NCBI GenBank assembly: GCA_027924645.1
Contig: BSBN01001149.1
Span: forward strand, 1,798,001 to 1,862,000
Length of the DNA stretch: 64,000 nt
Source: Cunninghamia lanceolata
Taxonomy: Eukaryota > Streptophyta > Pinopsida > Cupressales > Cupressaceae
Direction of reading: 5' to 3'
A model generated the notes under the pieces. It was not told the origin of the DNA and searched no databases. It worked only from the letters and a program-made list of their open reading frames with translations. Made by a program: the position numbers and the translations under genes. Positions 1 through 11,199 of the stretch are shown in pieces; position 1 is the stretch's first letter; each line of letters starts with the position of its first letter.

Positions 1-452
1 AGATTCCATCTCTTGATTTCTTTATGTGTTTAAAGGGAGTGGAAATATCAAAAGGAATGTTCCAATCCTTCATTATTTGGAAGTCATTACATGAAACAAA
101 AATTTGGGGCTCCTTAGACATCTTCTCAACAATCCCCATATAGAAGTTTTCTTTAGTAGAAGCAATGATTCTATCAACAACTCTGTCAAAAATGCTTTTA
201 TTGCCTCTAAAAATATGGTTATTTCTTTCCTTCCATAAACCCCATGCCATATGGGGAAGCATGAGGGTCCATAAGAACTTCAAGGAAGGATTAGGGGAGG
301 GGGAGGTCCATTGTTCCATCAACTCTTTAATAGAATTTAGAAAGATCCAATTAACCTTCCATATAACCCAAACACCTTACTCCACACAACTCTAGCAAAA
401 GAGTAGCCAATTATCAGGTGACAAGTATTCTCAGCATCCTTTTTACACAAGG
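1..452 (-). pseudogene. LINE C-terminal region, distal part
   Basis: Read on the minus strand, this stretch encodes the end of an L1-type plant LINE polyprotein. The hallmark motif LWKERNNHIFRG, preceded by MAWG, sits near 190-260; this W-x-ERN-xx-IF block is typical of the region after the zinc-binding zf-RVT domain. At the right edge the reading frame gives CKKDAENTCHL, part of a zf-RVT Cys/His cluster whose first half lies beyond the inserted solo LTR at 971. Stops and frame changes show it is dead. The element continues off the left edge of the window, so its poly(A) tail and target duplication cannot be seen. Confidence 0.75.
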
Positions 453-970
453 TGTTAGGGTTAGCCAGCAGAAGATATCAATTAAATGCAAATAAAGATT
501 AAACAGAGCAATGGAAATACATAGAATTAATAACAATGAGAGACAAGTTTTAACATGGTTCACCCACACTCGGGCTACATCCACCAAACAGACAGTCCAA
601 TATTATTATCCAGTAAATCAAACTGATTACAACCAGCAATCCCTGCAACTCAATACCGCTGCAAAATTACTACAATACAATATCAATCAAAACCCTAACC
701 CTTGGCCACTTTTATCAAGCTTTTTATCAGTTACAAAAATAGGGTTTTCTTATGTCGGTCAATGAAAAAATAACTCCCGGTGCCTTTATAAAATAATAAA
801 AAACCATGTGAGGTTTCAGGGGCGCTGCCCCCGAGCCCCCATGAGGGCGCTGCTCCTAGACCCCGCAAGGGGCGTTGCCCCTTGACCCCGTAGGAATTTG
901 GGGGGAAACCGCACTGATAAAAGTGGGGTAAATTTAACCTCCAAGTCTGATTAGGCTCCATCTAACAACA
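453..970 (-). mobile_element. Solo LTR, probably copia-type, inside the LINE
   Basis: The segment starts TGTTAGGG and ends CTAACAACA, giving TG...CA termini. It is flanked by a perfect 5-bp duplication CAAGG (448-452 and 971-975). It interrupts the LINE zinc-finger reading frame, which resumes on the other side. No internal coding region is present, so it is a solo LTR left by LTR-LTR recombination. The minus orientation is inferred from a stretch near 550-600 that, reversed, resembles the transcribed region of plant copia LTRs (GGTGAACCATGTTAAA). A GC-rich patch at 820-895 carries three imperfect copies of a GGGCGNTGCCC palindrome. Confidence 0.75.
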
Positions 971-1748
971 CAAGGCACATCTATTAGGAAGGGAAAACCC
1001 TCTTTTGCATAGGTTGTCAATAGTAAGAATTTTATCTTGAGCAAGAATTAAAAAAAATGTTAATTTTTGCGGTTAGCTCCGGCCACAACAATCTAGCCCA
1101 GAAAGGAGGATCCACATCCCCTTCCACAAGAGAGTTATACCCCGAAGAGACAGAATAAATTACCAAATAATAATCCTTCCAAACCATCTCATCAACTCTA
1201 TTAACCATGGAAATATGAAATCTAGAGAGAAGGGATTATAGTCTAGAAGTGTCATTATGAGAAGGGTCCTTACTAGGAATTATTTTCCATAATCCATTCT
1301 CCATATAGTCAGCCACCTTACTCCCATAAAGTCTGATACATTTCTCCTTTAGAGGTTTGACCCATTCACAAATAGTTAGGGGGGTATCTAGGAGCCATTT
1401 ATCATCCCAAAAGTTAATAGAACCTTCGTTACCAAGTTTTCACTTCACACCTTTGTTGATGATAAACCTGTTGTCTAAAATGTTTCTCCAAATATTGGAA
1501 CCAACAAGTAGGTTTAGACTATCAAGATGGTCTTGCATATTCCTTTGAATGGGGATGTATTTGTTCTTAAATATTTTAGTCCACTCATTATGCTCCTTCA
1601 TAAGTCTCCAAGTAACTTTGGCCATCAAGGCTAAGTTGAAATACCTAGTTTTTCTATGCCAAGACCTCCCTTACTCTTAGGTTTGCAAATTCTATCCCAG
1701 CCCACTAAAGAAATTATTTTTCTCTCCTCTATACCTGCCCAAAGAAAC
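971..1748 (-). pseudogene. LINE reverse transcriptase end and zinc-binding region
   Basis: Minus-strand translation gives FLWAGIEERK followed by WDRICKPKSKGGLGI near 1650-1748, the conserved block after the RT fingers/palm in plant LINEs. Next comes VTWRLMKEHNEWTKIFKNKY (1440-1628), then DKILTIDNLCKRGF and CALC at the left edge, the first half of the zf-RVT cluster. The left edge is cut by the solo LTR and the right edge by the copia element. Joining across 1748/8757 restores a sensible LINE order, which shows that the LINE is older than both insertions. Several stops are present. Confidence 0.8.
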
Positions 1749-2986
1749 TGTTAGACTTAGGGCACACAACTGAGAGGGGGGGTGAATCAGTTGTACAAAA
1801 CTTTCTCCAATTAAACACTTAAATCTTTTTAGTGATTAGCAGTATATTAATCATCAACCATAATGCATTCAAATCAAGAGCAGAAACACATCAACACATA
1901 AGACACCAAGATTTTGACGTGGAAATCCCGGTTAAGGAAAAAACCACGAGGTGATTAACCCAAGATTGTATTCTCTGTTAGAAGAATAGAAAGAACAAAA
2001 TGGCACATGCCAATTAGGGCTCACTGCTCGAGCACACTACTCACAAGAGGCTCACTGCCTACAAGAGACACACTGTCTACAAAGAAATAAATATTACATA
2101 CATGAACTGGAGAATAGCATCTTCACCATGCTTGAATCAGTTCCATTTAAGCCCAATACTTCTGCTCTGCCTTTTGGTCTCCTTCTCACTACAACGCTCT
2201 CATCACCACAAGGACAACTTCAAACTGACTTCGCAATCCCTTATTTATACAAGGCACCAACTTAGGAATGATCATCTAAGTCGGCAAACATCCATAAGAT
2301 CATCCGCAAGATGCATAACTCATCTGGTCGGCCTGTCTCAGGAAGAACACCATCATCCATAAGTTACTCTTCAATTGTGAGCTCCAACTTCAATGCGGAC
2401 CATCAACACAAACTGGACACGATCCAAAGACTTCCACAAGCTTGCCTGAATCGCCAAGAACATCCACACTTCTTCTACTTACTGAAATCCTTCTCTCCTT
2501 CATCTGGAACCTTAAGAACACAGTCTCTCATTACTATCACAAAGGAATAGATGCTTGCGGACCTTCAAACCATGAACCAATCAAGTTGATACACCACAAA
2601 GACTTCCTCAGCACTCCCTTAAATCCGTAGAACAGGAAAATTCATTTCTGGATCTCACCAGACCTTTCTTGTTACACTCTGTCACCTCTGAACACCTATC
2701 AGAACCAGTTTTACTTGAGTGGCCACAACTTCATATCTTCATGTGGACCTCTGAAATCTCTACTCGATCACCTACAGACACATATCTACAAACCCTTTAA
2801 TCCACATCCTTTGATCCTCATCCTATCTTGGACTTTTGCCTTACTATCATCATTGTTCTTCACTGTTCCTGATTGCGACTAATTTTCTTAATATCCTCAG
2901 CTCACGGCTCATCCAACCCTTATCATTAATGCAACAGGAGTATGTTGACATCAATGACAACACTAGTTAGGCCCATACTTGCAACA
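1749..2986 (-). repeat. Copia 3' LTR
   Basis: This LTR begins TGTTAGACTTAGGGCACAC and ends ACTTGCAACA on the plus strand. It aligns along its whole length with 7525-8756. A TATA box on the minus strand (TATAAATA, complement of 2242-2249) marks the U3/R side. Reading frames inside it at 2102-2630 are not genes: they recur with changes in the other LTR and have no protein features. Confidence 0.95.
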
Positions 2987-3311
2987 ATCTCTGCCTTTGT
3001 CATTGATGGCAACATAAGATGTGAAAAACTATTTTAACCATCAAGTCAAGAACTTCTTGCTGTCACAGCTCCCCCTATCATCAAAAACCATTCACATGTC
3101 TTCTCTCCCTTTACTACTCCCCCTTTGATCAGCAACCACTTGTTTTTCACATGTCTTCTCTCCCCCTTTGACATCAATGGCAAAGGGCACATACTTGCAA
3201 TACCAACACTTTAGAATCATACCTGTTGCTCCCCCTGAGTAGCAGCTCCCATCAATTCAGATCACAAGATATGACTGTGATATCCACTGGACTGATGCAC
3301 CTCAGTGCACC
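2987..3311 (-). other. Copia 3' untranslated internal region
   Basis: This non-coding stretch lies between the end of the RNase H frame and the 3' LTR. On the minus strand it contains several AAAGGGGGAG-like purine runs (complements near 3110-3175) and a purine-rich GACAAAGGCAGAGAT directly next to the LTR. The last is the likely polypurine tract that primes plus-strand synthesis. Confidence 0.6.
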
Positions 3312-4145
3312 TTAGTTCATCACCGGAGGGGCAATAACCCCTAACTTGTCCCTGAGATACTCAAAAGAGTCCTTAGGTAGAGGTTTAGTAAGGATATCTG
3401 CAATCTGATCCTTGGAAGGCACAAACTCCAATCTGACTTCATTCTTGTTCACTTGCTCTCTCAAAAAGTGAAATTTGATGGATATATGTTTAGTCTTTGA
3501 ATGTAACATCAGATTCTTGGATATATTTATTGCACTTGAATTATCACAGAAGATTGTGATAGGTTCCTCATACTCCACTTTGATATTTGTTAGCATCTGC
3601 TTCATCCACAAAACTTGAGTGCAACTACCTGTTGCTGCAATATATTCAGCTTTAGTTGTAGACAAAGATATTGCCTCTTGTTTCTTGCTTAGCCAAGAAA
3701 CCAATCTCTTCCCCAAAAAGAATGCTCCACCACTGGTACTCTTCCGGTCATCCACATCTCCTGCCCAATCAGCATCTGTATATGCATGAAGAGAGAAATC
3801 ATGATCTCTAAGATACCACAGACCATACTCAACCATCCCTTTTAGATATCTAAAAATCCTCTTAATTGCCATGACATGGGATTCTCTAGGATCAGCTTGG
3901 AATCTAGCTACAAGACCAACAACTTGCATAATGTCTGGTCTAGTTTGAGTGAGATACAACAATCCTCCAATCATTAATCTGTACTTTGTCTGGTCTGCCT
4001 TAGGAGAGTCATCATCTTTGCTCAACTTACATCTGGTTGCCATGGGAGTATTCATTGGCTTTGAATCTTCCATCCCAAATTTCTTCAACAATTCTTTCAC
4101 ATATTTGGTCTGAGAAATGAAGATTCCTTTCTTTGTTTGAGTGAT
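3312..4145 (-). pseudogene. Copia RNase H domain
   Basis: This is the last domain of the copia polyprotein; it degrades the RNA strand of the RNA/DNA hybrid during reverse transcription. All three hallmark acidic blocks are visible: YTDADWAGDVDDRKSTSG, STTKAEYIAA and FCDNSSAI. They are followed by HISIKFHFLREQV and IADILTKPLPK at the C terminus. The frame runs from the 3' end of RT through ELLKKFGMEDSKPMNTPM to the stop at 3312. One in-frame stop near 4146 separates it from the RT, so it could only be made by readthrough or from an undamaged relative. The domain itself looks complete. Confidence 0.92.
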
Positions 4146-4796
4146 TTATAGACCCAAGAAGAAATTTATTTCACCAAGCATAGACATCTCAAACTCACTT
4201 TTCATTTGATTTGCAAAAGTTTTACACATACTATCTCTTCCTCCAGAGATGATACCATCAACAAACACTTCAACAATCAAGATGTTTTCATGATCAATTT
4301 TGAAATATAAGTTACTGTCAGCAGTACCTTTGTTGAAACCAATCTTCAAAAGATGCTTGTCCAATCTTTCATACCAAGCTCTTGAGGCTTGCTTCAATCC
4401 ATACAGTGCCTTCTTCAACTTGCAGACCATATCACCATGATCAGACAATTGAAATCCATCCAGTTGCTCTATATACACTTCTTCTTCCAAGTCACCGTTT
4501 AGGAAGGCAGACTTGACATCCATCTAATATACCTTGAAATCCTTGAAGGTAGCAAAGACAAGAAATAATCTGACTGCTTTGATTCTTGCCACTGGAGCAA
4601 AATTTTCTTTAAAATCAATTCCTTCTATTTGAGAGTAGCCCTTGCAGACCAATCTGGCTTTATTTCTGATTACTTCACCAACTTCATTTAGTTTGTTCCG
4701 GAAGACCCATTTGGTTCCAATCACATTCTTGTTTCTAGGTCTGGGAACAAGATCCCAAGTGTGATTTTTCTCTATTTGTACCAGCTCTTCCTCCAT
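4146..4796 (-). pseudogene. Copia reverse transcriptase domain, catalytic motif altered
   Basis: Two frames separated by one stop near 4524 encode a copia RT. The N-terminal part has NHTWDLVPRP and IGTKWVFRNK, followed by RLVCKGYSQIEGIDFKENFAPV. The second part begins [20 protein letters not shown], which holds the first catalytic Asp, followed by [20 protein letters not shown]. The palm motif that is normally YVDD reads FVDG ([12 protein letters not shown]), so one of the paired catalytic aspartates has become glycine. With the stop codon, this explains why this copy is inactive. Neighbouring integrase and RNase H complete the usual copia order. Confidence 0.93.
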
Positions 4797-5483
4797 TGCT
4801 TTAGTCTAATTTTCATCATTGCAAGCTTCATTCACTGTCTTAGGTTCAATCTTTGAAATCAAACAATACTCTTCTGAATCTTGAGCAATTCTCCTTCTTG
4901 TTAGTACTCCTTTGCTTTTATCACCTATGATCTGATCTTTAGAGTGGTTTAGTCTTACATACCTAGGAACTTTAGGAATTTCTTGCACTTCAGATTCTTG
5001 ATCAGGCTCATTCACACTCATCTCTTCTTTCTGATTTACTGGATTAATTTGAATCTGACTAACAGAGGAGGCTTGGGCTCCTTGAGTCAGAACACCATTT
5101 TGATCATCTTCATCATATTCATAAAATCTTGAGGGTTTCTCAATTCCTTCATCAACCTTTACATTTGTACTTTCTATCATCTTTCTCAGTCTTTTGTTAT
5201 AACACTGGTATGCTTTGCTTTGAGTAGAGTAACCCAAGAATATTCCTTCATCAGTTCTAGCATCAAAATTTCCTAGGTCTTCATCTCTTTTGATGTAACA
5301 TTTGCTACCAAAAACTCTAAAATACCTTATAGTAAGAGTGATACCAAACCAAAGTTCATAAGGAGTCTTACCAGTATTGCTTCTGATTTGAACTTGATTG
5401 AGAGTATAGACTGCAGTGCTGTCAGCTTCTCTCCAATAGATCTGAGGAACATTTGCTTCCATCATCATGGTCCTAGATGCTTC
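4797..5483 (-). pseudogene. Copia integrase C-terminal region and linker to RT
   Basis: The frame 5468-4806 encodes NVPQIYWREADSTAVYTLNQ, then KTPYELWFG, FRVFGSKCYIKRDE and DEGIFLGYS, the conserved integrase C-terminal region of plant copia elements. A low-complexity Glu/Gln/Ser-rich linker then runs to the RT. A stop near 5480 separates it from the catalytic core, and another near 4803 separates it from RT. The linker is variable in the family and carries no catalytic residues. Confidence 0.88.
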
Positions 5484-6060
5484 CTAGATGGTCCGGTTCT
5501 TTTTCTCCACTACTCCATTCTGCTGTGGAGTCCTAGGAGCAGACAACTGTCTCTTTATTCCATATTTCTCACAGAACTCTATGAATTCACTGGATGTGAA
5601 TTCTCCACCTCTATCAAACCTCAGACACTTCAACTTTAATCTGGTTTCATTCTCTACCATAGCCTTGAATATTTTGAATTTCTTAAGAGATTCTAATTTC
5701 TCTTTTAAAAAGGTTACCCACATCATCTGGGAATAGTCATCAATTAGCAGCATGAAGTATCTATCACCTTTAATACTCTTGATTCTTGCCAAACCATAAA
5801 GATCAGTATGAACTAAGTCCAATAATCTGGTAGAAGATAGTTCCTTACTTTTGAAAGTGACTCTGCTCAACTTACCCAACTGACATTCTTTGCACAAGCT
5901 GTTAGTAGGTTTCACCAATTTTGGAAGATCTCTTACAGCCTGAGTATTGATTATCTTGATGATATTATCAAAATTCACATGACACATCCTCCTATGCCAC
6001 AGCCAAATTTGATCAATTTGAACAAACAAGCAACTTTTGCCAGTACCAACCAAGTGAAAG
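5484..6060 (-). pseudogene. Copia integrase zinc-binding and catalytic core
   Basis: This region encodes the integrase that inserts the DNA copy into the host genome. The N-terminal HHCC zinc-binding module is seen as LWHRRMCHV then CKECQLGKL. The catalytic triad positions are visible in order: LVHTDLYG, then LRFDRGGEFTSSEF, then QQNGVVEKKN, giving D, D and E. A frameshift near 6055 joins it to the protease frame and a stop lies right after KKNRTI. The catalytic residues themselves are kept. Confidence 0.92.
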
Positions 6061-6600
6061 ATCGTACCTTTAGTTTGAGACCGAATGCAATCTCTATTCT
6101 GAAACTTTCAAAGATCTTGCATTTTCCATTCTTGAACCGGAGATCATAGCCTTTGTCCACCAATTGTCCAACACTGAGAAGATTGTGCTTCAATCCTTCA
6201 ACATACAGTACATTACTAGTTTTGTTTCTTCCATCAAGAGAGATAGTTCCTCTACCTCTGATTCTACCAGCAGAATTGTCACCAAACCTTACCACTCCTC
6301 CTTCATACCTTTCCAAATCTACAAACTTATTTTTGTCACCTGTCATATGGTAAGAGCATCCACTGTCAATGACCCAATCATCCTTCTCTTCAATTTGGGC
6401 AGCCAGAGCTCTTTCCACAGTCTTATGATTGACAAATACAGAGGACGTTGGATCTTCTTCCTTGATGGCAATGAACACCCATTCATTTCTAGATTTGTTT
6501 CCTGTCTCTGATTCATCATATGTTACTCCTTCATTGTCATCATCTTCATGTACATAGTAACAGTTCTTTTGGAACCTTGGCTTGTTAGGATTTTGCCTTA
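6061..6600 (-). pseudogene. Copia aspartic protease region
   Basis: The frame 6478-6061 contains WVIDSGCSYHMTGDKNKF, where DSG is the active-site triad of the retroviral-type aspartic protease that cuts the polyprotein. It is followed by GRIRGRGTISLDG and NVLYVEGLKHNLLSVGQL, typical of the copia protease-to-integrase region. The frame shifts near 6060, before the integrase zinc module. The stretch 6479-6600 links it to the gag zinc knuckle. Confidence 0.9.
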
Positions 6601-7467
6601 AAAACCTTTCTAGACACCTTGAGGCAAAATGACCAATCTTATTGCAATTAAAACACTTAAAAGGTAATTTTCCTTCATACTTACCGGATCTCTTGGCAGC
6701 CTTTTTGCCATAAGGGCTTCAAGTTGAGCAGTTTCTACTTCTTCTTCTAGGTCTTTTCTTGCTTTTTCATACCATGACAGTTTCCTTGATGAGTTCTCTC
6801 CCAAATCAAACCTTTGTTTACCTTTTATAGAGGCACTGGCTTTGATTGCGGATTCAATCTTGGGGGGGTCATCTCCAAAATCTGTCATTTCAAATGCAGC
6901 CAATTTCCTAGCCAATTGATCTCTTGTGACAGTTGTATGGGCTTTGAATTCTTCAATGGTAGCAGCCTTGATTTTGTAAGAAGCAAGTAGGGATCTGAGA
7001 ATTTTGCCAACAATCTCATTTTCATCCAAGACTCCACCAACATTTCTAATTCCACAAAGCAGCTCATTCACTCTTGGCATAAAAGTAGTAATATTTTCAT
7101 CATCTCTCATCTTTAGATTTTCAAATTTCCTTTTCAGACTCTGTAACCTTGCACATTTAACATACTGGTATCCTTCATGCAAAAGTTCCTATTTTTTCCA
7201 AATCTCAAAAGCAGTTGGTAGGTTAATAACATTTGAGAGCTTTGAATTAGATAATGTGCTTAGAAGAGCCTCTATAGTCCGCAGATTTTTTTCAGTATCT
7301 GTGATTTCATTTAGAGTTTTCAGACCACCCTGTGGAGGTACATACTGTATTGTAACCATGGTCCAGTACACCATTCCCATACACTACAAGTGGCATTTCA
7401 TGCGACCTTTCCAAAGAGAAAAATTGGTTCCATCAAACTTCAGACTATCCTTCTTGTAAGACAACAT
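6601..7467 (-). pseudogene. Copia gag with CCHC zinc knuckle
   Basis: Gag forms the virus-like particle around the element RNA. The likely start is the ATG at 7467, giving MLSYKKDSLKFDGTNFSLWK, a typical copia gag opening. The core follows (IVGKILRSLLASYK). The nucleocapsid knuckle is CFNCNKIGHFASRC, a clean C-x2-C-x4-H-x4-C, at about 6612-6655. Damage: an in-frame TAG after HL near 7390, a second TAG after FEIWKK near 7189, and a one-base frameshift near 6700 just before the knuckle. Otherwise the domain order is complete. Confidence 0.88.
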
Positions 7468-7510
7468 CCTAGATCTCCTCAAGTGGTTAAGCTCCTTTTA
7501 GAGGAACTTG

Positions 7511-7522
7511 GCTTTGATACCA
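7511..7522 (-). promoter_or_regulatory. Copia primer-binding site (initiator tRNA-Met)
   Basis: On the minus strand this reads TGGTATCAAAGC, two bases inside the 5' LTR. Plant copia elements usually carry TGGTATCAGAGC, complementary to the 3' end of initiator tRNA-Met, so one base differs. Confidence 0.9.
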
Positions 7523-7524
7523 AT

Positions 7525-8756
7525 TGTTTGACTTAGGGCACACAACTGAGTGGGGGGTGAATTAGTTGTGCAAAAATTTCTCCAATTAAACACTTAAATA
7601 TTTTTAGTGATTAGCAGTATATTAATCATGAACCATAATGCATTCAAATCAAGAGCAGAAACACATAAGACACCAAGATTTTGACGTGGAAAACCTGGTT
7701 AAGGGAAAAACCACAGGGTGATTAACCCAAGATTGTATTATATGTTAGAAGAATAGAAAGAACAAATGGCACATGCCAATTAGGGCTCACTGCCCGAGCA
7801 CATTGCTCACAAGAAGCTTACTGCCTACAAAAGACACACTGTCTACAAAGAAATAAATATCACATACATGAACTGGAGAATAGCATCTTCACCATGCTTG
7901 AATCAGTTCCATTTAAGCCCAATACTTCTGCTCTGCCTTTCTCTCTCCTCCTCGCTACAACGCTGTCATCACCACAAGGACAACTTCAAACTAACTTTGC
8001 AATCCCTTATTTATACAAGGCATCAACTTAGGAATGATCATCTAAGTCGGCAAACATCCATAAGATCATCCGCAAGATGCATAACTCATCCGGTCGGCCT
8101 GTCTCAGGAAGAACACCATCATCCAAAAGTTACTCTTCAATTGCGAGCTCTAACTTCAATGTGGACCATCAACATGAACTGGGCACAATCCAAAGACCTC
8201 CACAAGCTTTCCTCAATCACCAAGAACATCCACACTTCTTTTGCTTACTGAAATCCTTCTCTCCTTCATCCAGAACCTTAAGAACACAGTTTGTCATTAT
8301 TGTCACAAAGGAATAGATGCTTGCGGACCTTCAAACCATGAACCAATCGAGTTGATACACCATAAAGACTTCCTCAGCACTCCCTTAAATCCATAGAATA
8401 GGAAAATTCAGTTTTCGGATCTCACCGGACCTTTCTTGTTACACTCTGTCACCTCTTAACACCTACCAGAACCGGTTTTACTTGAGCGGCCACAACTTCT
8501 TCATATCTTCATACGGACCTCTAAAATCTCCACTGGATCACCTACAGACACATATCTACAAACCCTTTAATCCGCATCCTCTGATCCTCATCCTATCTTG
8601 GTCTTTTGCCTTACTGTCATCACTGTTCTTCACTATTCTTGATTGAGACTAATTTTCTCAATATCCTCAGCTCACAGCTCATCCAAACCTTATCATTAAT
8701 GCAACAGGAGTATGTTTACATCAATGACAGCACCAGTTAGGCCCATACTTGCAACA
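7525..8756 (-). repeat. Copia 5' LTR
   Basis: This is the promoter-bearing LTR of the minus-strand element. It starts TGTTTGACTTAGGGCACAC and ends CTTGCAACA on the plus strand. The minus-strand TATA box TATAAATA is at 8008-8015. It is followed immediately by the target duplication GAAAC. The two LTRs differ by scattered substitutions and small indels. Confidence 0.95.
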
Positions 8757-10120
8757 GAAACTTCTTCTAAATCTATTCCATTATATCTACAAACTTTCTC
8801 GACATCTTGAAGAGGCTCATAACATAGACAGGTGAGTTCTGAAGAGTGGCTTTAATTAACTAAACTTTACCTGCCTAACTAAGCAAAGCCCCTTTCTATC
8901 TAGCCAGCTTGGTTTGAAATTTGTCCAATAAATCCATCCAAAAGGAGTTCAAAATATTATTCACAAAAAGAGGCATGCCAAGGTATTTAGATGGAAAGTC
9001 ACCCATCTGGGATTGCAGAATACGAGCTATCTTACTATGTCTATGAACTGGTGTATTCAAAAAGAAAATGGTACTCTCAGGAAATATAACTCTTTGACCA
9101 TAAGCTTTTTTATGATTCTACAAGATGAGTTTAAGAGTTCTCACCTCTTTGACTAAAGCTTCCCTCAAAATGATAGTATCGTCAACAAATTGTTGATGGG
9201 AGAAAGGGGGGCCTATAGAAGAAGGATAAACACCTTTCAAACTACCATTTGTCACAACCTTGAGAATATTCCATCCAAGATCTTCAACCATAATGATAAA
9301 ATGGAAAGGGGAAACATGATCCCCTTATCTGATTCCCCTAGAACTTTTGAAGAAACCTGAAGGGGAACCATTCACCAACACTGAGAACATAGGAGTAGAT
9401 ATCATTTGAGAAATCAACTCAAGGAATCTATCAGAAAACCCGAACTTGACCAAAGCTTTTCTTAAAAAATCCCATCCCACCCTATCATAAGCTTTCAAAA
9501 TAACCAATTTAAGGAGAAAACCCTCTTTTTTATTAATGGATAATGAGTGAATATTTTCATGGAATACAATGATAGAGTCAAGAATTTGTCTACCTAGCAC
9601 AAACCCACTCTATTGTAAGGAAATCAACTTAGGAAGGACCATCTGAATTCTATTGGTGATCACTTTTGAGATGATCTTATAGATGGAGTTGTAGAGGCTA
9701 ATTGGTCTAAAATTGGCAAAGGAATCAATCCCCTATTTTTTTAAATAAGAACCAAAAGGTCGAATTCAGTTCCTTCAGGAGTTTTCTACTACCAAAGAAT
9801 TCTTTAGTGGCAGCGATCAAATCCTTTGCAATAGTGTCCCAGTAAATTTGGAAGAAGTGAGGAAAACCATCCAGACCCGGTGCTTTGTTTCCTTCAAAGG
9901 TGAAGACAAAATTTCTAATTTCTTCATCTGAGGGTATTTAGAGAGTTGTACATTATTCTCATCCACCAAAATTTTAGGGATAACTTCCATAAAGTTGCTT
10001 TCCATTTCCAAATTTTTATCAATAGACAAGAGGTTTTTATAGAAACCTATAGCAAATTCCCTAATATCATCTTTCTCCTGGATTTGGACTCCATTCATCT
10101 GAATAGACTTGATAGATTGG
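8757..10120 (-). pseudogene. LINE reverse transcriptase domain
   Basis: Minus-strand frames encode a non-LTR RT. In order: NKAPGLDGF and QIYW (near 9830-9890), then SLSINKKEGFLLKLVILKAYDRVGWDFLRKALVKFGF (9325-9600), where KAYDRVGW is the conserved first catalytic block. SVLVNGSPSGFFKSSRGIR follows. Near 9178-9212 comes QQFVDDTIIL, the LINE version of the YADD catalytic motif with both aspartates kept. Near 8960-9000 comes KYLGMPLFVNN. The frame is cut at 8757 by the copia element and resumes at 1748. Many stops and frameshifts show long decay. Confidence 0.9.
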
Positions 10121-11199
10121 TAGTTTTATGCTTAAGGGTAGAGATGAAAAAATTTCATGTAAGCCAGATGGCTCTAGATCTTTGTTTCCAAAATCCCTCT
10201 TCTTAAGTAATAATGGAGTGTATTTCAATCAGTAGATCATTTTCCTATTTAAGAAAATTGGTATCCATCCCATTGAGCTCAATACTTTTCTGCACATTGT
10301 CTAGTTGATTTATGACTTTTTCCCTATTCTTGAAAATGTTTCCAAAGGATTTCTTATTCCATCCCTGAACGTTAGTCTTGACATTGTATAACTTCTTAGA
10401 AATTATGTACATAGCAGTCTCTTCCACTTTAATATTCCACCACTGAGAAATCTTGTTGTCTATTTCTGGATGCAAAGTCCACATTTTTTCAAACCTAAAT
10501 GGGAAACATTTCTTTTTCCCTAGTTTATCAACATAAAGTATTATGGGGTAGTGATCAAACCCAAGTCTTGACAGAGTAACTAAAGAACAAAAATAAGAGG
10601 ATAACCAACTAGAAGAGATTAAGGAACGATCAAGTCTCACCTAGATGAGAGCAACACTAGATCTTCTATTAGTCCATGTGAAATTAGTTCCTTGTAGTTC
10701 TAAATCTAAGAGAGCTTGGTCATTGATAAAGTCCATAAGATCATTCCTACTATCCCCTAGGATTTGAGATCCTCCCATTTTTTCATTATCTTTCAAGGGG
10801 GTATTAAAATCCCCCATCACTAGCCAATTTGTATCAAAATGAATAGCTTTGAAAGTTTGGAGATTAGTCCACAGTCTTCTTCTAGTATTAGGAGCATAGA
10901 TATTAGAAGCAATCCAAGAGGTGTTATCTTTAAGATGGAAAACTTGGTGGCAACATGATTTGGATCTTCCCAAAGAGCAACACCCTTAACCACTCTAGGG
11001 TTCCAAAAGGTGGCTATTTTGCTAGAGGTTCCCTTGGTATTAACACCATGAAAACCACTATCCTTGAAGAATCTATTTTTAAGGTTACTAAACTTGTCAA
11101 CAGGCATTTAGTCTCCTGGATCATCAAAATATCTGGTTTATGCTCCCACACTAGTTTAGCCAGGAGGTATTGCTTATGAGCATTATTTAACCCCCTCAC
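10121..11199 (-). pseudogene. LINE apurinic-type endonuclease domain
   Basis: The N-terminal endonuclease of L1-type elements nicks the target DNA to start integration. It begins MRGLNNAHKQYLLAKLVWEH at 11,199, with the catalytic Glu in ILMIQETK. Later blocks are SNIYAPN, WLVMGDFNTPL (catalytic Asp/Asn), LELQGTNFTWTNRR, VRLDRSLISSSW and GFDHYPIIL. The last corresponds to the SDH block, with Ser changed to Phe while Asp and His are kept. Frameshifts occur near 11,000 and 10,820 and a stop near 10,640. It lies directly upstream of the RT, as expected. Confidence 0.9.

Larger units (their letters stand above)
1749..8756 (-). mobile_element. Complete Ty1/copia LTR retrotransposon, inactive
   Basis: This is a 7.0-kb element on the minus strand with LTRs of 1238 bp (1749-2986) and 1232 bp (7525-8756). 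It is flanked by the perfect duplication GAAAC (1744-1748 and 8757-8761). The order read from the right is 5' LTR, primer-binding site, gag, protease, integrase, reverse transcriptase, RNase H, 3' LTR. Integrase before RT defines Ty1/copia. The polyprotein carries several stops and frameshifts and an altered RT catalytic motif, so this copy cannot move by itself. The two LTRs differ at several percent of sites in the stretches I compared, which points to a moderately old insertion. Confidence 0.95.

Noticed and set aside
692..706. CCCTAACCC resembling plant telomere repeat
   Set aside because: Only one or two partial units inside an LTR; not a telomeric tract.
731..961. 76-codon minus-strand frame
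   Set aside because: Lies in the solo LTR and covers GC-rich palindromes; no domain and no conservation evidence.
2102..2630. Overlapping Ser/His-rich frames in the copia LTR
   Set aside because: LTR sequence; the frames change between the two LTRs.
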